A stretch of DNA of 64,000 bases from Lapidilactobacillus gannanensis (GTDB lineage: Bacteria > Bacillota > Bacilli > Lactobacillales > Lactobacillaceae), in NCBI RefSeq assembly GCF_003946675.1, contig NZ_RHOT01000009.1, positions 1 to 64,000 of the forward strand. The letters run 5' to 3'. This document shows positions 46,585-56,495 of this stretch, piece by piece. The number at the start of each line of letters is the position of its first letter. Position 1 is the stretch's first letter. A program made the translations under genes and the position numbers. The notes below the pieces were generated by a model that worked only from the letters and a program-made list of their open reading frames with translations, was not told the origin of the DNA and did no database searches.

Positions 46585-47505
46585 TCAATTCTTTCGGGGT
46601 AGAATAATTAATTCGACAGTTTGTCTTTGCCCATCGTCCGCTATTAAACTGACCTGATAGCGACCAACCTGTTGGTAATTCACCTGGCTAAAATCAGCAA
46701 AAATTGGGCTGCTGTGACCATTAACATCAATCGCAATTGCGCCAAAACTGGCAACTGAAGGCCGGGAATCATCAAGATTAATCGTAATTAGCGGCCACGT
46801 GACTGAAAATTTCCGCAAAGTTGGTTTAATCGTTAAATTTGCACTAGTTTGTTGGCCATCACTGGTAGCAAAGGCAATCTGATAATTGCCGGTCTGTTGA
46901 TAATTGACCCGACTTGTATCCATCGCCACAGGAATAATCTGGCCAATTTGATTTGTCGCTTGGGCCCGAAAGTCAGCCAAGGTTGCTGTCGCCTGACCAA
47001 GATGCATTGTATAAGACTGAGCCGTGATCCTGGCTAAATTTATCGCTAACGTTGCCACCTTGGTTTCAGATTGAACCTCAGATCGAACCAAGGTGGTACT
47101 TAAGCAAGTACCGCTGGCTGATTGAATTGGGCCTTGACTGTGATTAGTTAAATGGTTAGCGGCCGCAGCTAAATTATTGAACGGCTCACCGGAATCAATC
47201 ATAACAGTCTGCTTGGGCTTTTCCGTCTCCTCGCCCTGAACTTGCTCGTTTAAAGTCCTGATCAGTGGTGATGGCGACTGACCTTGTTGCTGGCGTTGCA
47301 CTGCCAAATTTGCAGTCCTAGGCAGACTTTCTTCTTGCGGTACTGAATGAATGGATGGCCTGAAATCAAGCTCCCCTTGCCGGTGATTGGTTGATTGCCA
47401 GTTAGAATAACTAGGCACAGTCGCTACTGGCTCAGTGGCACCACGAAAATTAATTAATTTTAAAAGCGCTCGCTCACTTTGATAACTACCAAATTGCGTC
47501 TTCAT
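46585..47505 (-). CDS. Ig-like repeat protein lacking signal peptide, function unknown
   Basis: 306 residues, not recognised as a known family. The first ~160 residues are polar and have no hydrophobic start, so no signal peptide is visible. Residues about 157-305 hold two ~73-residue Ig-like repeats of the type that occurs ten times in the LPXTG protein at 48030 (YTMHLGQATATLADF; QTGNYQIAFATSDGQQ). There is no LPXTG and no membrane anchor. A -10 (TATAAT, 47572-47567) and GGGGGG lie upstream of the ATG. It may be a cytoplasmic or leaderless relative, or a remnant made by recombination. Confidence 0.55.
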   Translation of the reverse strand: MKTQFGSYQSERALLKLINFRGATEPVATVPSYSNWQSTNHRQGELDFRPSIHSVPQEESLPRTANLAVQRQQQGQSPSPLIRTLNEQVQGEETEKPKQTVMIDSGEPFNNLAAAANHLTNHSQGPIQSASGTCLSTTLVRSEVQSETKVATLAINLARITAQSYTMHLGQATATLADFRAQATNQIGQIIPVAMDTSRVNYQQTGNYQIAFATSDGQQTSANLTIKPTLRKFSVTWPLITINLDDSRPSVASFGAIAIDVNGHSSPIFADFSQVNYQQVGRYQVSLIADDGQRQTVELIILPRKN

Positions 47506-47566
47506 TAATCAGACACCCCCCAGATTAATTGTTAAATTAGAAAACAGTCAGCACCACTCTAATCGC

Positions 47567-47572
47567 ATTATA
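47567..47572 (-). promoter_or_regulatory. Candidate -10 for the Ig-like orphan gene
   Basis: TATAAT on the minus strand about 60 bp before the start; -35 poor. Confidence 0.35.
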
Positions 47573-47780
47573 GCGGGCGGTTGTCCGAGACCAGAACTAA
47601 TATGCAATCACTTCTAGACAAGATTTGTGACTACGAATTTAACTACCTACCATTCACGTCACAGCGGGGACAATTTAATTTGGTTTCAGTGGTGATGATT
47701 GCGCAATTGATTCTTGAAAAAACTTTCTCAGCAACAAACTGCGTTGACGAACGGTATTAAAATAAGGCTAGTCAAGCGTA

Positions 47781-47821
47781 AAAATAACGCGCAATTCTGC
47801 AATCGAATTGCGCGTTATTTT
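47781..47821 (-). terminator. Family C hairpin (copy 5), terminator of the LPXTG gene
   Basis: AAAATAACGCGCAATTC (47781-47797) pairs exactly with GAATTGCGCGTTATTTT (47805-47821) across 7 nt; TTTTTA follows on the minus strand. It is about 210 bp past the stop at 48030. Apart from this and the flank at 47838 the gap holds no visible gene. Confidence 0.75.
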
Positions 47822-47837
47822 GCGCTAAGTGAACTAG

Positions 47838-47884
47838 TTGTCTTTTGAAAACATGTTTCCCAACCAAAGTTCGACCTTATTTTG
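47838..47884 (+). repeat. Family C conserved flank (copy 4)
   Basis: TTGTCTTTTGAAAACATG, then TTTCCCAACCAAAGTTCG, then ACCTTATTTT, 17 nt past the hairpin, nearly the same as 4411-4457 and in the same orientation. Confidence 0.6.
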
Positions 47885-48029
47885 GCTAAATGGCTAATAA
47901 CCCAGACTCATTTTACGTTAATGCCCATTAACCAACAGTTATTGTTACGTGCTGGCTGACCGTTCACTTATCCCGTTATTGCGACAAGTAAAACTTGTAA
48001 AAGCTATCAACTGATTTCGATTTCACTTA

Positions 48030-51000
48030 CTAGTCTTGATCATGCTTTTTATCACGAAATCCCAGCCAGGTGACGCTGTTAAGAACTAAGGCCAGTATCC
48101 AACCACCAATTGTTAATTTGTGATTGGTTTGGTCACCTGTTTGAGGTAGCACGGATTGCTTGGATTTAGTTGCCGCCCGCGTTACCTTTGCCTTGTTGGC
48201 AACTACTGAACTACTAGACTTTGCCTTACTTTGTGTTTGTGATAACCCGTTGCTGGCAGTTGGCTTAGTTGCAGGCACTGGTTTAATTTGTGGTTGGCTG
48301 GGCTTATTAGCCGGTAGCGTCCGCGGGATAATTGTCAAAATCACGGTTCGCATTTGACCATCACTCGCCGTTAAGGTTACGGGATACTGACCCACTTTTG
48401 TAAAATCGACCCGGCGATCATCAAGCTGAGTAATGACTGCAGGCTGCCCCATCTTATCAGTTGCCACAGCTTGAAAATCGGCAACCGTCGGCCGAGGTGC
48501 GCCCAGCGTCATTTGATAATTACTAGCCGTCATTTTTTCTTGATTAACTAATAACCGCAGATGGACTGTCAACTCCTGACCAGCACTAGTCGTTAGTCTT
48601 ACTGGGTAGACCCCGGCTACTTTAAAATTAACCTGACTGAAATCAGGCGCAATTGTCAGAGTTTGACCACTTTTATCAGTAGCGTGGGCTTGAAAGTCAA
48701 GTGCCGTTGGTAGTGGATCACCAAGGTACATTGTATAATCGCTACCTTGGATACTCGTCTGATTAGTCAGAACATTGAGTTGAACAGTCAAAGTTTGCCC
48801 ATCGCTAGCCGTTAAAACAACGGGATAACTACCAGGAATTTGTGCCTTAACTTGGCTAAAATTAGCCGTAACTGCTAAAGAATTACCAGCTTCATTTTTA
48901 GCAACAGCCTGAAAATCAGTCACTGTTGGTAAGGGATCCCCGGCATAAATTGTGGCAGCTTGACCGCTAATTCCCTTCGCATTCGTTAAAAGATGCAAGG
49001 TGACAATTTTACTTTGCCCATCAGCACTTTTCAACGTAACCGGATAGCTGCCAGCTTGGGTAAAGTTGACCTGACTGAAATCAGGCGTAACCACCATTTT
49101 TTGTCCATTAACATCCAAGGCCTGAGCGGCAAAAGCAGTCGCAGTAGGTCGCGGATCGCCCAAGTACATTGTATAGTCACTACCACTGATGACTTGTAAG
49201 CTGGCAGCAATTGTCAAAGTCGCCTGAGTTTGCTGTCCATCCACAGTTGTAAAGGTGACTGGATAAACTCCTGGCCGCTGAAAATCAACTTGACTAGTAT
49301 TCTGCGTCACCGTTAGTGGATGACCATCTTTGTCCGTTGCTTGAGCCTGAAAGTCGGTCACTGTTGGGCGTGCTTGCCCAATGTGCATCGCAAAATTAAC
49401 AGCGGAGATTCGTTGTTGATTCGCTAACACGTGCAACTGCACTGTTTTTGTTTGACCATCAGCCGTATAAAGTATGACCAGATATGAGCCAGCCTGTTGA
49501 GCATCAACATTAGCCAAATCAGCGCTCACTGGTGTTGGTGTACCGTCTTTAGCGGTTGCGCTGGCTTGAAAGTCCTTAGCAACCAATGCTTGATCATCAC
49601 CAAGATAAATCGCTAAATCCTTCCCCGTGATGGCTTGCTGATTAGCAAGAATGGTTAACTTTGACGTGGCCTTTTGTCCATCAGCGGCCGTTAGAACAAC
49701 GGGATAAGTCCCCACCTGATTGTACTTAACTTTTGAAAAGTCTGCCTGAGTAACAGCAATCTGCGCCCCAGTCTTATCAGTGCCCGTGGCCGCAAAATCA
49801 GCTAAGGTTGGTGCAGTTTGCGATTGATACATTGTCACATCATGACTGGTTAAACTTTGCTGATTTTTTAGAATCACTAACTTGACCGTCTTTTGTTGGC
49901 CAGCGGCGGTCGTTAAACGGACAGCGTAGTTGCCCGGTTCAGTAAAATCAACTTGACTTAAATCTAGTTGGACCGACTCTGCCTCCCCAGCCTGATCCGT
50001 GGCCGTCGCCCCGAAGTCGGTTAATGTTGGTGTCGCGTCACCCTGATAAATCGTGACATCATGACCACTTAACGATTGCAGATTCGGTAAAATGGTTAAA
50101 GTCTTGGTTAGATGTTGACCATCTGCCGCCGTTAAAATGACCTCATATCTGCCCGGCTGATTATCGTTAACCTGAGAAAAATTAGCTTGAGTTACCGCAA
50201 TCTGCGCCCCTGTTTTATCGGTGGCCGTCGCTTTGAAATCCGCAAGTGTCGGTTGCGGACTACCTTGATAAATCGTAACATCTTGGCCACTAATACTTTG
50301 CAGATTAGCTAGCAGATGCAAAGTGACCTGCTTAATTTGACCAGTAGCCGTTGTTAAAATTACCGGATAATCGCCTGGTAAATTGAAATTCACTTGGCTA
50401 AGGTCAGCTTTGACAGCTTCACTTAGACCGTCTATATTAGTCGCTACTGCCTGAAAATCTGTCACTGTTGGTTGTGGATCACCTAAGTACATCGTAAAAT
50501 CGTTTCCAGCAATCAGCTGTTGATTTTGCTTAATTGTTAAGTTGCCTGCAACTGGCGTAATCAGATAGTTCGGATTACTGCCTGGAACCACATTAATTGG
50601 ATACGTACCTGCGGCTTCACCAGGCGCCCGGACAAGTTGATAATTCAACACTGTTCCTGTAGCAACCGGATCCTGATAAATGACCACACTAGTGAACGCA
50701 GGATCTGACTGACCTGTATAACGACTGGCATTATTCGCGGTAATCGTCACATGAGCAGGTGTGACGGTATAAGTGGCAGCTTGATCAGCTGTTGCCACTT
50801 GCCAATGATAGTTCGCATTACTGCCGGTCGTTGTGTAACGTGCCAATGCCGCCCCACTAATCGTCAAAGGATAAGTACCAGCATTTTGAATTGTTTGATT
50901 CGTGCTAACTAACAAATCGGCAGTCGTTAAGTCAGTGATAGTTTGTCCTGTTGATAGTTTCAGTTGATAATGACTGGTGGTCGGTTGCTGAACTTGACCA

Positions 51001-53246
51001 TTATAAGTAGCCACTTGTTGCCCAGTTAAATAATAACTAGCTGCAGCTTGACTGATTTCAAAAGTTGCCGCACTGTCTTTAGCCATTGTCCAGTTATATA
51101 GTTCTGCTGTACTTGATGAGGTCGCCAAATTTTTGATTCCCTGTTCACTTAATGTCACGGCATAAGTGCCAGCATTAGTTGCGGGCTGATTAGGCAGTAA
51201 CGTCAAATCACCAGGTTGTAACTGACAGCTAAGTCCCGCTGGCAGATTTAATTTATAGGCTGTACTGCCCGGTGTTTGTGCACTACCGTTATAAACTTTG
51301 CTTTGGCTACCAGTAATCTGATAAGTACCATCCATTTTATAAACATCAACACTTGCCGTTGAAGTGTCATTACCATATACATAAGTAACTTGATAGGTGC
51401 CGGGTTGACTCGTATTAATTTGATCAACTTGGGCCCCACTTGGATCAGTAATTGTCACCTGTAATTGCGCTAACGTTAATGGCGTGCCATCAGCCAACTG
51501 TGCGCTGTGTAAATTATCAGCTGCTGACCAATCTGAACCAGCATGGATCCGCGAATTAATCACTTTAATATCGGGATTATTCAAAACCACATCATAATGA
51601 CCGCTATACAGATCACTGCCTTGATATTTACCATCCCAATCAAAGCTAAAAGCGTTCGTGCCCTGAGGAACAATAAATTTATTATCCTGTTCGGTGACCT
51701 GATCACTAATCTGGCTGATTTGTAAATTATTCTCCAAATTCTGATGTTGGTCGGCACTAAGATTAAACAAATCAGATAGGCTAACATGGGCTGGATCAGT
51801 AAAAATCGTGGCTTCATTTTGAACGCCGATTGAGCCATTATTACTCAATTGATTGGCGTTAAAACGCGTAATTCGATTATAAGTGAAAGCATTAGTTCCC
51901 AGATCCACTGTTGGACCCAGAATATCCACTTGATCAATTTGATTACCTTTAAAAGCTTCATTATCGATTAGACTAACAGTTGCCGGCACGCTTAATGTAC
52001 CAGCAATAGTATTATAAGCAAAGGCATCTTGACCAATTGTCGTCAGTCCCTGATTCAAATTAAGACCACTTAAATGATTACCTAGAAAAGCCGCGGTGCC
52101 AACTGTCTTTAAGCTAGTAGGCAAATTAAGTTGCCCACTTAACGCATCGTATTCGAAGCTATTATCACCAACTATTTGTAAACTAGTTGCTTGGCTAAAG
52201 TCAGCTTGCTTTAAACTACTGTCGTAAGTAAAAGCTTGATTACCAATACTTTGTAAATTAGGTCCGAAGGCCACTTTTGTTAACGCGGCATCACCCAAAA
52301 ATGCTTCATCATCAATCAGACGTAATGACGTCGGTAACGCAAAATCTTGTAGACTGGCATCATAAATAAACGCCGCTTTACTAATGGTGGTCAGTTGACT
52401 ATTGCTGGGAAAATTCAACGTTGTTAAAGCACTACAGCTAGCAAACGCTTGGGTAGAAATAATCGGTAGGCCAGCAGGAATAGTTACTGTGGCCAATTTA
52501 CCTGAATAAATAAAAGCGCTCGCGCCCAAACTAGTCAGACCAGCTGGTAGAACCATTGTCGTTAACTGATTGCTAATTGCGAATGCCTGATAACCAATAG
52601 TCGTCACACTGTCAGGTAAGGTAATGCTTGCCAGTTGATTGTCCGCAAAGGCGTTATCACCAATTGATGTTAACAAATGATTATGACTAAAATCAAAAGT
52701 GGTCAAATTATTACAATAGCCAAAAGCCCCATTATCAATCTGACGAACATTGGCGCCTAAAACCACACTGGTCAAGGTCTTAGAACCAATGAACGCATTA
52801 GCCGCAATTTCTGCAACCTGATAGGTTTCACCATTATTAGTTACTGTATCAGGAATGACTAGATTTGCAGGCGCAATCCCTTGAACGAACCCTTGGATTA
52901 TCGCTGTTTTCGTGGCCGCATCAAATGACCAATTAAAATCAGTCGCCAATGTTGGCGTCAGATCCGTTGTTTGTGGTGCGCTGATTGCCGCTAATTGCTG
53001 ACTTGCCTGGGTCAACTTGACGGTGCCACTAATCCCAGTTGCTACTGGTAATGAACGATTACTGCCAACTGTGGCTTGACTGACAACTGGATCAGTCGGT
53101 GGTGTCACCAAATCAGTTGGATTTTCAGTAGTTGCTGCTTGCACCTTGTTACTATTTGGTTGAGTGACGGCAATTGATGCCGTCCCTAGCAATAGCATCA
53201 ATAAAATTCGTTCACAGTCAAAAGTCCAGGCTTTAAATTTTTTCAT
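48030..53246 (-). CDS. LPXTG-anchored surface protein with BspA-type LRRs and ten Ig-like repeats
   Basis: 1738 residues. A signal peptide (about 1-37, ending KVQAA) is followed by BspA-type leucine-rich repeats (about 120-460; repeated AF..N.L..I.LP..L..IG). A linker follows, then MBG/Ig-like modules (about 560-905; VYNGSAQTP, ITANNASRYTGQSDP) and ten tandem ~73-residue Ig-like repeats (about 912-1642; pattern YTMYLGDP.PT..DFQA.ATD..G, then PG.YPV.LT..DGQ). After a Lys/Ser/Pro-rich wall stretch come LPQTG (1700-1704), a membrane helix and KKHDQD. The start is ATG 53246 after GGGAGG. SrtA should anchor it to peptidoglycan; an adhesin role is inferred. Confidence 0.93.
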   Translation of the reverse strand: MKKFKAWTFDCERILLMLLLGTASIAVTQPNSNKVQAATTENPTDLVTPPTDPVVSQATVGSNRSLPVATGISGTVKLTQASQQLAAISAPQTTDLTPTLATDFNWSFDAATKTAIIQGFVQGIAPANLVIPDTVTNNGETYQVAEIAANAFIGSKTLTSVVLGANVRQIDNGAFGYCNNLTTFDFSHNHLLTSIGDNAFADNQLASITLPDSVTTIGYQAFAISNQLTTMVLPAGLTSLGASAFIYSGKLATVTIPAGLPIISTQAFASCSALTTLNFPSNSQLTTISKAAFIYDASLQDFALPTSLRLIDDEAFLGDAALTKVAFGPNLQSIGNQAFTYDSSLKQADFSQATSLQIVGDNSFEYDALSGQLNLPTSLKTVGTAAFLGNHLSGLNLNQGLTTIGQDAFAYNTIAGTLSVPATVSLIDNEAFKGNQIDQVDILGPTVDLGTNAFTYNRITRFNANQLSNNGSIGVQNEATIFTDPAHVSLSDLFNLSADQHQNLENNLQISQISDQVTEQDNKFIVPQGTNAFSFDWDGKYQGSDLYSGHYDVVLNNPDIKVINSRIHAGSDWSAADNLHSAQLADGTPLTLAQLQVTITDPSGAQVDQINTSQPGTYQVTYVYGNDTSTASVDVYKMDGTYQITGSQSKVYNGSAQTPGSTAYKLNLPAGLSCQLQPGDLTLLPNQPATNAGTYAVTLSEQGIKNLATSSSTAELYNWTMAKDSAATFEISQAAASYYLTGQQVATYNGQVQQPTTSHYQLKLSTGQTITDLTTADLLVSTNQTIQNAGTYPLTISGAALARYTTTGSNANYHWQVATADQAATYTVTPAHVTITANNASRYTGQSDPAFTSVVIYQDPVATGTVLNYQLVRAPGEAAGTYPINVVPGSNPNYLITPVAGNLTIKQNQQLIAGNDFTMYLGDPQPTVTDFQAVATNIDGLSEAVKADLSQVNFNLPGDYPVILTTATGQIKQVTLHLLANLQSISGQDVTIYQGSPQPTLADFKATATDKTGAQIAVTQANFSQVNDNQPGRYEVILTAADGQHLTKTLTILPNLQSLSGHDVTIYQGDATPTLTDFGATATDQAGEAESVQLDLSQVDFTEPGNYAVRLTTAAGQQKTVKLVILKNQQSLTSHDVTMYQSQTAPTLADFAATGTDKTGAQIAVTQADFSKVKYNQVGTYPVVLTAADGQKATSKLTILANQQAITGKDLAIYLGDDQALVAKDFQASATAKDGTPTPVSADLANVDAQQAGSYLVILYTADGQTKTVQLHVLANQQRISAVNFAMHIGQARPTVTDFQAQATDKDGHPLTVTQNTSQVDFQRPGVYPVTFTTVDGQQTQATLTIAASLQVISGSDYTMYLGDPRPTATAFAAQALDVNGQKMVVTPDFSQVNFTQAGSYPVTLKSADGQSKIVTLHLLTNAKGISGQAATIYAGDPLPTVTDFQAVAKNEAGNSLAVTANFSQVKAQIPGSYPVVLTASDGQTLTVQLNVLTNQTSIQGSDYTMYLGDPLPTALDFQAHATDKSGQTLTIAPDFSQVNFKVAGVYPVRLTTSAGQELTVHLRLLVNQEKMTASNYQMTLGAPRPTVADFQAVATDKMGQPAVITQLDDRRVDFTKVGQYPVTLTASDGQMRTVILTIIPRTLPANKPSQPQIKPVPATKPTASNGLSQTQSKAKSSSSVVANKAKVTRAATKSKQSVLPQTGDQTNHKLTIGGWILALVLNSVTWLGFRDKKHDQD
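48312..50520 (-). repeat. Ten tandem ~220-bp coding repeats (Ig-like)
   Basis: Coding repeats of the surface protein. Neighbouring units 2 and 4 share DKTGAQIAVTQA with almost the same DNA, which suggests recent exchange between units; others are well diverged. Confidence 0.8.
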
Positions 53247-53371
53247 AAAACAGCCTCCCTGAATACTCTTTCTCACTTACATTGTACGAACTTGCTAACC
53301 AATGACCTGCTAGTGTGCACCTACAACTAGACAAGAAAAGCGGCAATGACAAAAGTCGCTGCTCAAAAAAT

Positions 53372-53412
53372 AAAACGAACTTTAACTGCCGCAACGTATC
53401 CTCAAACGGCAA
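53372..53412 (-). repeat. Family C conserved flank (copy 5, inverted)
   Basis: Complement reads TTGCCGTTTGAGGATACG, then TTGCGGCAGTTAAAGTTCG, 8 bp from the hairpin at 53420. Confidence 0.5.
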
Positions 53413-53444
53413 CAAAAAAGGACAATTCCCGAAGAATTGTCCTT
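53413..53444 (-). terminator. Family C hairpin (copy 6), perR terminator
   Basis: GGACAATTC (53420-53428) and GAATTGTCC (53434-53442) across 5 nt, with six T on the minus strand; 80 bp past perR. Confidence 0.8.
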
Positions 53445-53522
53445 GTCATTGTATTGTTAACCAATTTATTGCGAACTTACATACTACCGACCATTAACCA
53501 GCTATAGCAAATGCAACTTTCA

Positions 53523-53978
53523 TTAAGCTTCTCGATTGTGTTCTTGTGCCAATAATACTTGGCAATCTGGGCATAAACCATAAACCTCAATATTATTACC
53601 CGAAGTTTGATAGCCAGTTATTTTCTCCGCTAGTCGCTCGATTCGTGTTAAATCGGGATAGAAGACATCAACCACCTTACCACAATGTTGACAGACAACG
53701 TGGAAGTGCTGGACCTGAGCATAATCAAAGTGACTAGGTTCATTACCATAAGTCAGCTCTTGAATAATCCCTAACTTCTTAAATAAGCGCAGATTATTAT
53801 AAACCGTTCCAATACTAATACCAGTAAAATCATCTTTCAACTTATTAAAAATTGCTTCCGCTGTAGGATGACTTCGGGAATTGACTAATAACTTCAACAC
53901 CGCCTGTCGCTGTGGTGTAATCCTAATTTGATTACGACGCAAAACAGTTAAAGCATCTTGATAACGCTTCTCCGACAT
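53523..53978 (-). CDS. perR: Peroxide-responsive repressor PerR (Fur family)
   Basis: A 151-residue Fur-family regulator. Its residues align with Bacillus PerR by number: the regulatory metal ligands His37, Asp85, His91, His93 and Asp104 and the structural zinc cysteines 96, 99, 136 and 139 are all present. Asp85 is the feature that separates PerR from Fur-type iron sensors. PerR represses peroxide-defence and metal genes with Fe or Mn and is inactivated by histidine oxidation. GGAGGAGGG precedes the ATG. It lies 50 bp after ltaS, so it may share that transcript. Confidence 0.9.
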   Translation of the reverse strand: MSEKRYQDALTVLRRNQIRITPQRQAVLKLLVNSRSHPTAEAIFNKLKDDFTGISIGTVYNNLRLFKKLGIIQELTYGNEPSHFDYAQVQHFHVVCQHCGKVVDVFYPDLTRIERLAEKITGYQTSGNNIEVYGLCPDCQVLLAQEHNREA

Positions 53979-54028
53979 AAAATTCCCTCCTCCATTAGTT
54001 GAATCAGAACAGCCATCACGCCACTAAA

Positions 54029-56167
54029 CTAATCAGCTTGACTACTAGAGCTACTGCTTGAAGTACTGCTGGCTGATTCACTACTCTTACTACTATCTGA
54101 CTCCGATTCTAACTCAGGTGCGTTAGTTTTGTACAAATCAAGGCTTGATTTATTGTCATTGCGATAAAGTAGACTACTCTTGTCTTTCTTTTGATTGCGC
54201 TTTAATTTAGCTAAGGCCTTACTATACTTATAACTATAGTCGCTAGCCTTCACTTTTGTAAAGCCTTTCAAATCATAGAAACGCAACAAATCACCATTAA
54301 TGACACGATCAGATAATGACAACTCGGTGGCAACATGATTGGTTAACTGGGCCAAAGTTGCCTTAACTTTCTCGTCACTGGTATCAACAGCTTTACCTGT
54401 CTTGGTATCGTAATAAGCACTCCCAACTTTGGTGTACTCAGGTGTGACATAATCACCATTACGAAAGGCAACCGTTTGATTACGATCAGTCGCCAACAAA
54501 TCAGTCCCAAATTGAACATCATTCTTATTGGAGATACCTAATAAATTCAATAATGTTGGTAAAACATCAATTTCGCCACCATAAGTATGATTGATGCCAC
54601 CTTTTAACCCATCCATATGAATCATAAATGGTACCTTCTGGAACTGGGCGTTATCAAAATCAGTAAACTTCTTTTGGCCCAATAATTTGGCAACGGCAGG
54701 TTTATGGTTACTAGAAATACCGTAGTGATCCCCATAAAGAACGAGCATGCTATTTTTATCCAAGCCAGTTGCTTTTAGCCAATTCATAAATTCGCCGAGT
54801 GCTTCGTCCAAGTAGCGCGCTGTTTGCACATAACCATCAACTGTTTTATCACCAGTGTCGGTTTTCTCAATTGTCTGATTGGCTTTATCTAACAAATACG
54901 GATAATGATTCGTGACTGTAATTAACTTCGCATAAAACGGCTGTGGGAGTTGCTCAATATACTTAGCGGAATCCTTCAGAAAGATTTTATCCTTCAAGCC
55001 ATAACCAACATCAAAGTTTTTGCCACTTTGGAAATAGGCCTTACTGAAGTAATAGTCATAGCCCCAAGTTTTGTAAGTATTATCACGATTCCAGAAGCTA
55101 GGCACATCGCCGTGAAAAGCAGCCGTTGTGTAGCCGTGTTGATCCAACATGGCTGGTGCTGCTTGCCAAGTATTGGTAGACCCAGCGGTAACCATTGCTG
55201 CACCTTCTGGTAAGCCAAAAAGCGAATTTTCCAACATCAATTCTGCATCGGCAGTTTTACCTTGACCAACTTGATGGAAGAAATTATCAAAACTTAGGGT
55301 GTTCGTTTCATGATAAAGCTTATTTAGATTAGGTGTGACTTCCTGACCTTGCCACTTGTAATCGATCATGAATTGTTGCAAGCTTTCCAAATGAATCACG
55401 AAAACATTTTTACCCTTTGCCACCCCAGTATATTGTGGATTGCCAGGTACATAATTTGCATTAATATATTTCAAAACGGATTGTAAGTCACTCGCATCAG
55501 CATTGGCGCGAACGGCACTTGTTTTGGCAGCCTTAACGGTGTCATAAACCGCATATGAATTCAGGCCCAAATATTTCACAATATAGTTATTATCAAACGT
55601 TCGCGTCAATAATCCCGAACGATCAGATTCTGCCATTGACAAGTTAAAACCAAATAGTAACACTGCCAGCGCGGAAACCAAACCGGCAACGACCTTCTTG
55701 ATAGGCTTCACATCAATTCTAATCAACTTAGTCGCTAATAAAATGATCAAAATAACGACATCAAGAAAGACTAAAAAGTCGGTTGGATTAATAATTCCAG
55801 CAACACTCTTACCTAAATTATTAGAAACTGACCCACTCCCCTTAATCAAAGTTGTGGTTAAAAAGTCGGAGAATTCGCGATAATAAAGAATATTAGCGAA
55901 CAGCCAAAGACTGGTTAAGAAGTCAATCACCATTAAAATAATGTATGATTTCCGACCTTTGAAATATAAAGCTATCCCAAACAACAAAATCGTTGTCGGT
56001 AATGGATTAAGAGCAAGCAATAAATATTGCATGCTTCCCTTAACACCTAAATTAAACTTAGTTGTATAGGCATAGTATGTTTTAGCCCAAAATAACAGCA
56101 CTGCCAGGATGAAAAAGCCCCACCGACTATTCCAAAATGACCTTAATTTCTGTGTGCAACGCTTCAT
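54029..56167 (-). CDS. ltaS: Lipoteichoic acid synthase LtaS family
   Basis: A 712-residue polyglycerolphosphate polymerase using phosphatidylglycerol. Five N-terminal helices (about 15-180) precede an extracellular sulfatase-fold domain. The catalytic Thr is in QGKTADAELM, with downstream VLYGDHYGISSNHK metal ligands; VFVIHLESLQQFM holds the first metal Glu. A Ser-rich C-terminal tail (SSESASSTSSS) is extra. GGAGG precedes the ATG. It stands with glycolipid anchor genes (57654, 58670), which fits LTA synthesis. Confidence 0.95.
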   Translation of the reverse strand: MKRCTQKLRSFWNSRWGFFILAVLLFWAKTYYAYTTKFNLGVKGSMQYLLLALNPLPTTILLFGIALYFKGRKSYIILMVIDFLTSLWLFANILYYREFSDFLTTTLIKGSGSVSNNLGKSVAGIINPTDFLVFLDVVILIILLATKLIRIDVKPIKKVVAGLVSALAVLLFGFNLSMAESDRSGLLTRTFDNNYIVKYLGLNSYAVYDTVKAAKTSAVRANADASDLQSVLKYINANYVPGNPQYTGVAKGKNVFVIHLESLQQFMIDYKWQGQEVTPNLNKLYHETNTLSFDNFFHQVGQGKTADAELMLENSLFGLPEGAAMVTAGSTNTWQAAPAMLDQHGYTTAAFHGDVPSFWNRDNTYKTWGYDYYFSKAYFQSGKNFDVGYGLKDKIFLKDSAKYIEQLPQPFYAKLITVTNHYPYLLDKANQTIEKTDTGDKTVDGYVQTARYLDEALGEFMNWLKATGLDKNSMLVLYGDHYGISSNHKPAVAKLLGQKKFTDFDNAQFQKVPFMIHMDGLKGGINHTYGGEIDVLPTLLNLLGISNKNDVQFGTDLLATDRNQTVAFRNGDYVTPEYTKVGSAYYDTKTGKAVDTSDEKVKATLAQLTNHVATELSLSDRVINGDLLRFYDLKGFTKVKASDYSYKYSKALAKLKRNQKKDKSSLLYRNDNKSSLDLYKTNAPELESESDSSKSSESASSTSSSSSSSQAD

Positions 56168-56342
56168 GAAAATCCTCCATGCCTCAAGTTATAAATAGCA
56201 AGTTAATAAGCACTTGTTATCTTTTAGCTACTGAATCAGATAATAAACTAACTTTGATTTTACCAAAAATCAATTAAATCACCAAAAAAACACCACAAAT
56301 ATAACTAATTCTTTAGTAATCACCAGCTATGAAAATAAGAAA

Positions 56343-56369
56343 GTCCTAAAATCACGAAAGATTTAGGAC
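56343..56369 (-). terminator. Terminator after the flippase-like gene
   Basis: On the minus strand GTCCTAAATC (56369-56360) pairs with GATTTTAGGAC (56353-56343) with one extra base, followed by TTTCTTATTTT. Two other hairpins (56387-56415, 56443-56465) lie between it and the stop at 56496. Confidence 0.7.
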
Positions 56370-56386
56370 CAAAACTTTTGTTAAAA

Positions 56387-56465
56387 CTGATCAATTCTTC
56401 TTGATAATTGATCAGCGATTACTTCGTTGCTTCAAACTGATAGCTCATCACAATTCCTGATGAGC
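56387..56465 (-). other. Two further hairpins in the 3' region
   Basis: CTGATCAATT/AATTGATCAG (56387-56415) and GCTCATCA/TGATGAGC (56443-56465). Neither has a T run on the minus strand, so they look like mRNA 3'-end structures preceding the true terminator. The rest of the 56168-56495 gap shows nothing. Confidence 0.5.
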
Positions 56466-56495
56466 CTAGTTTATCATATTTTAGCAGCTAGCAAA

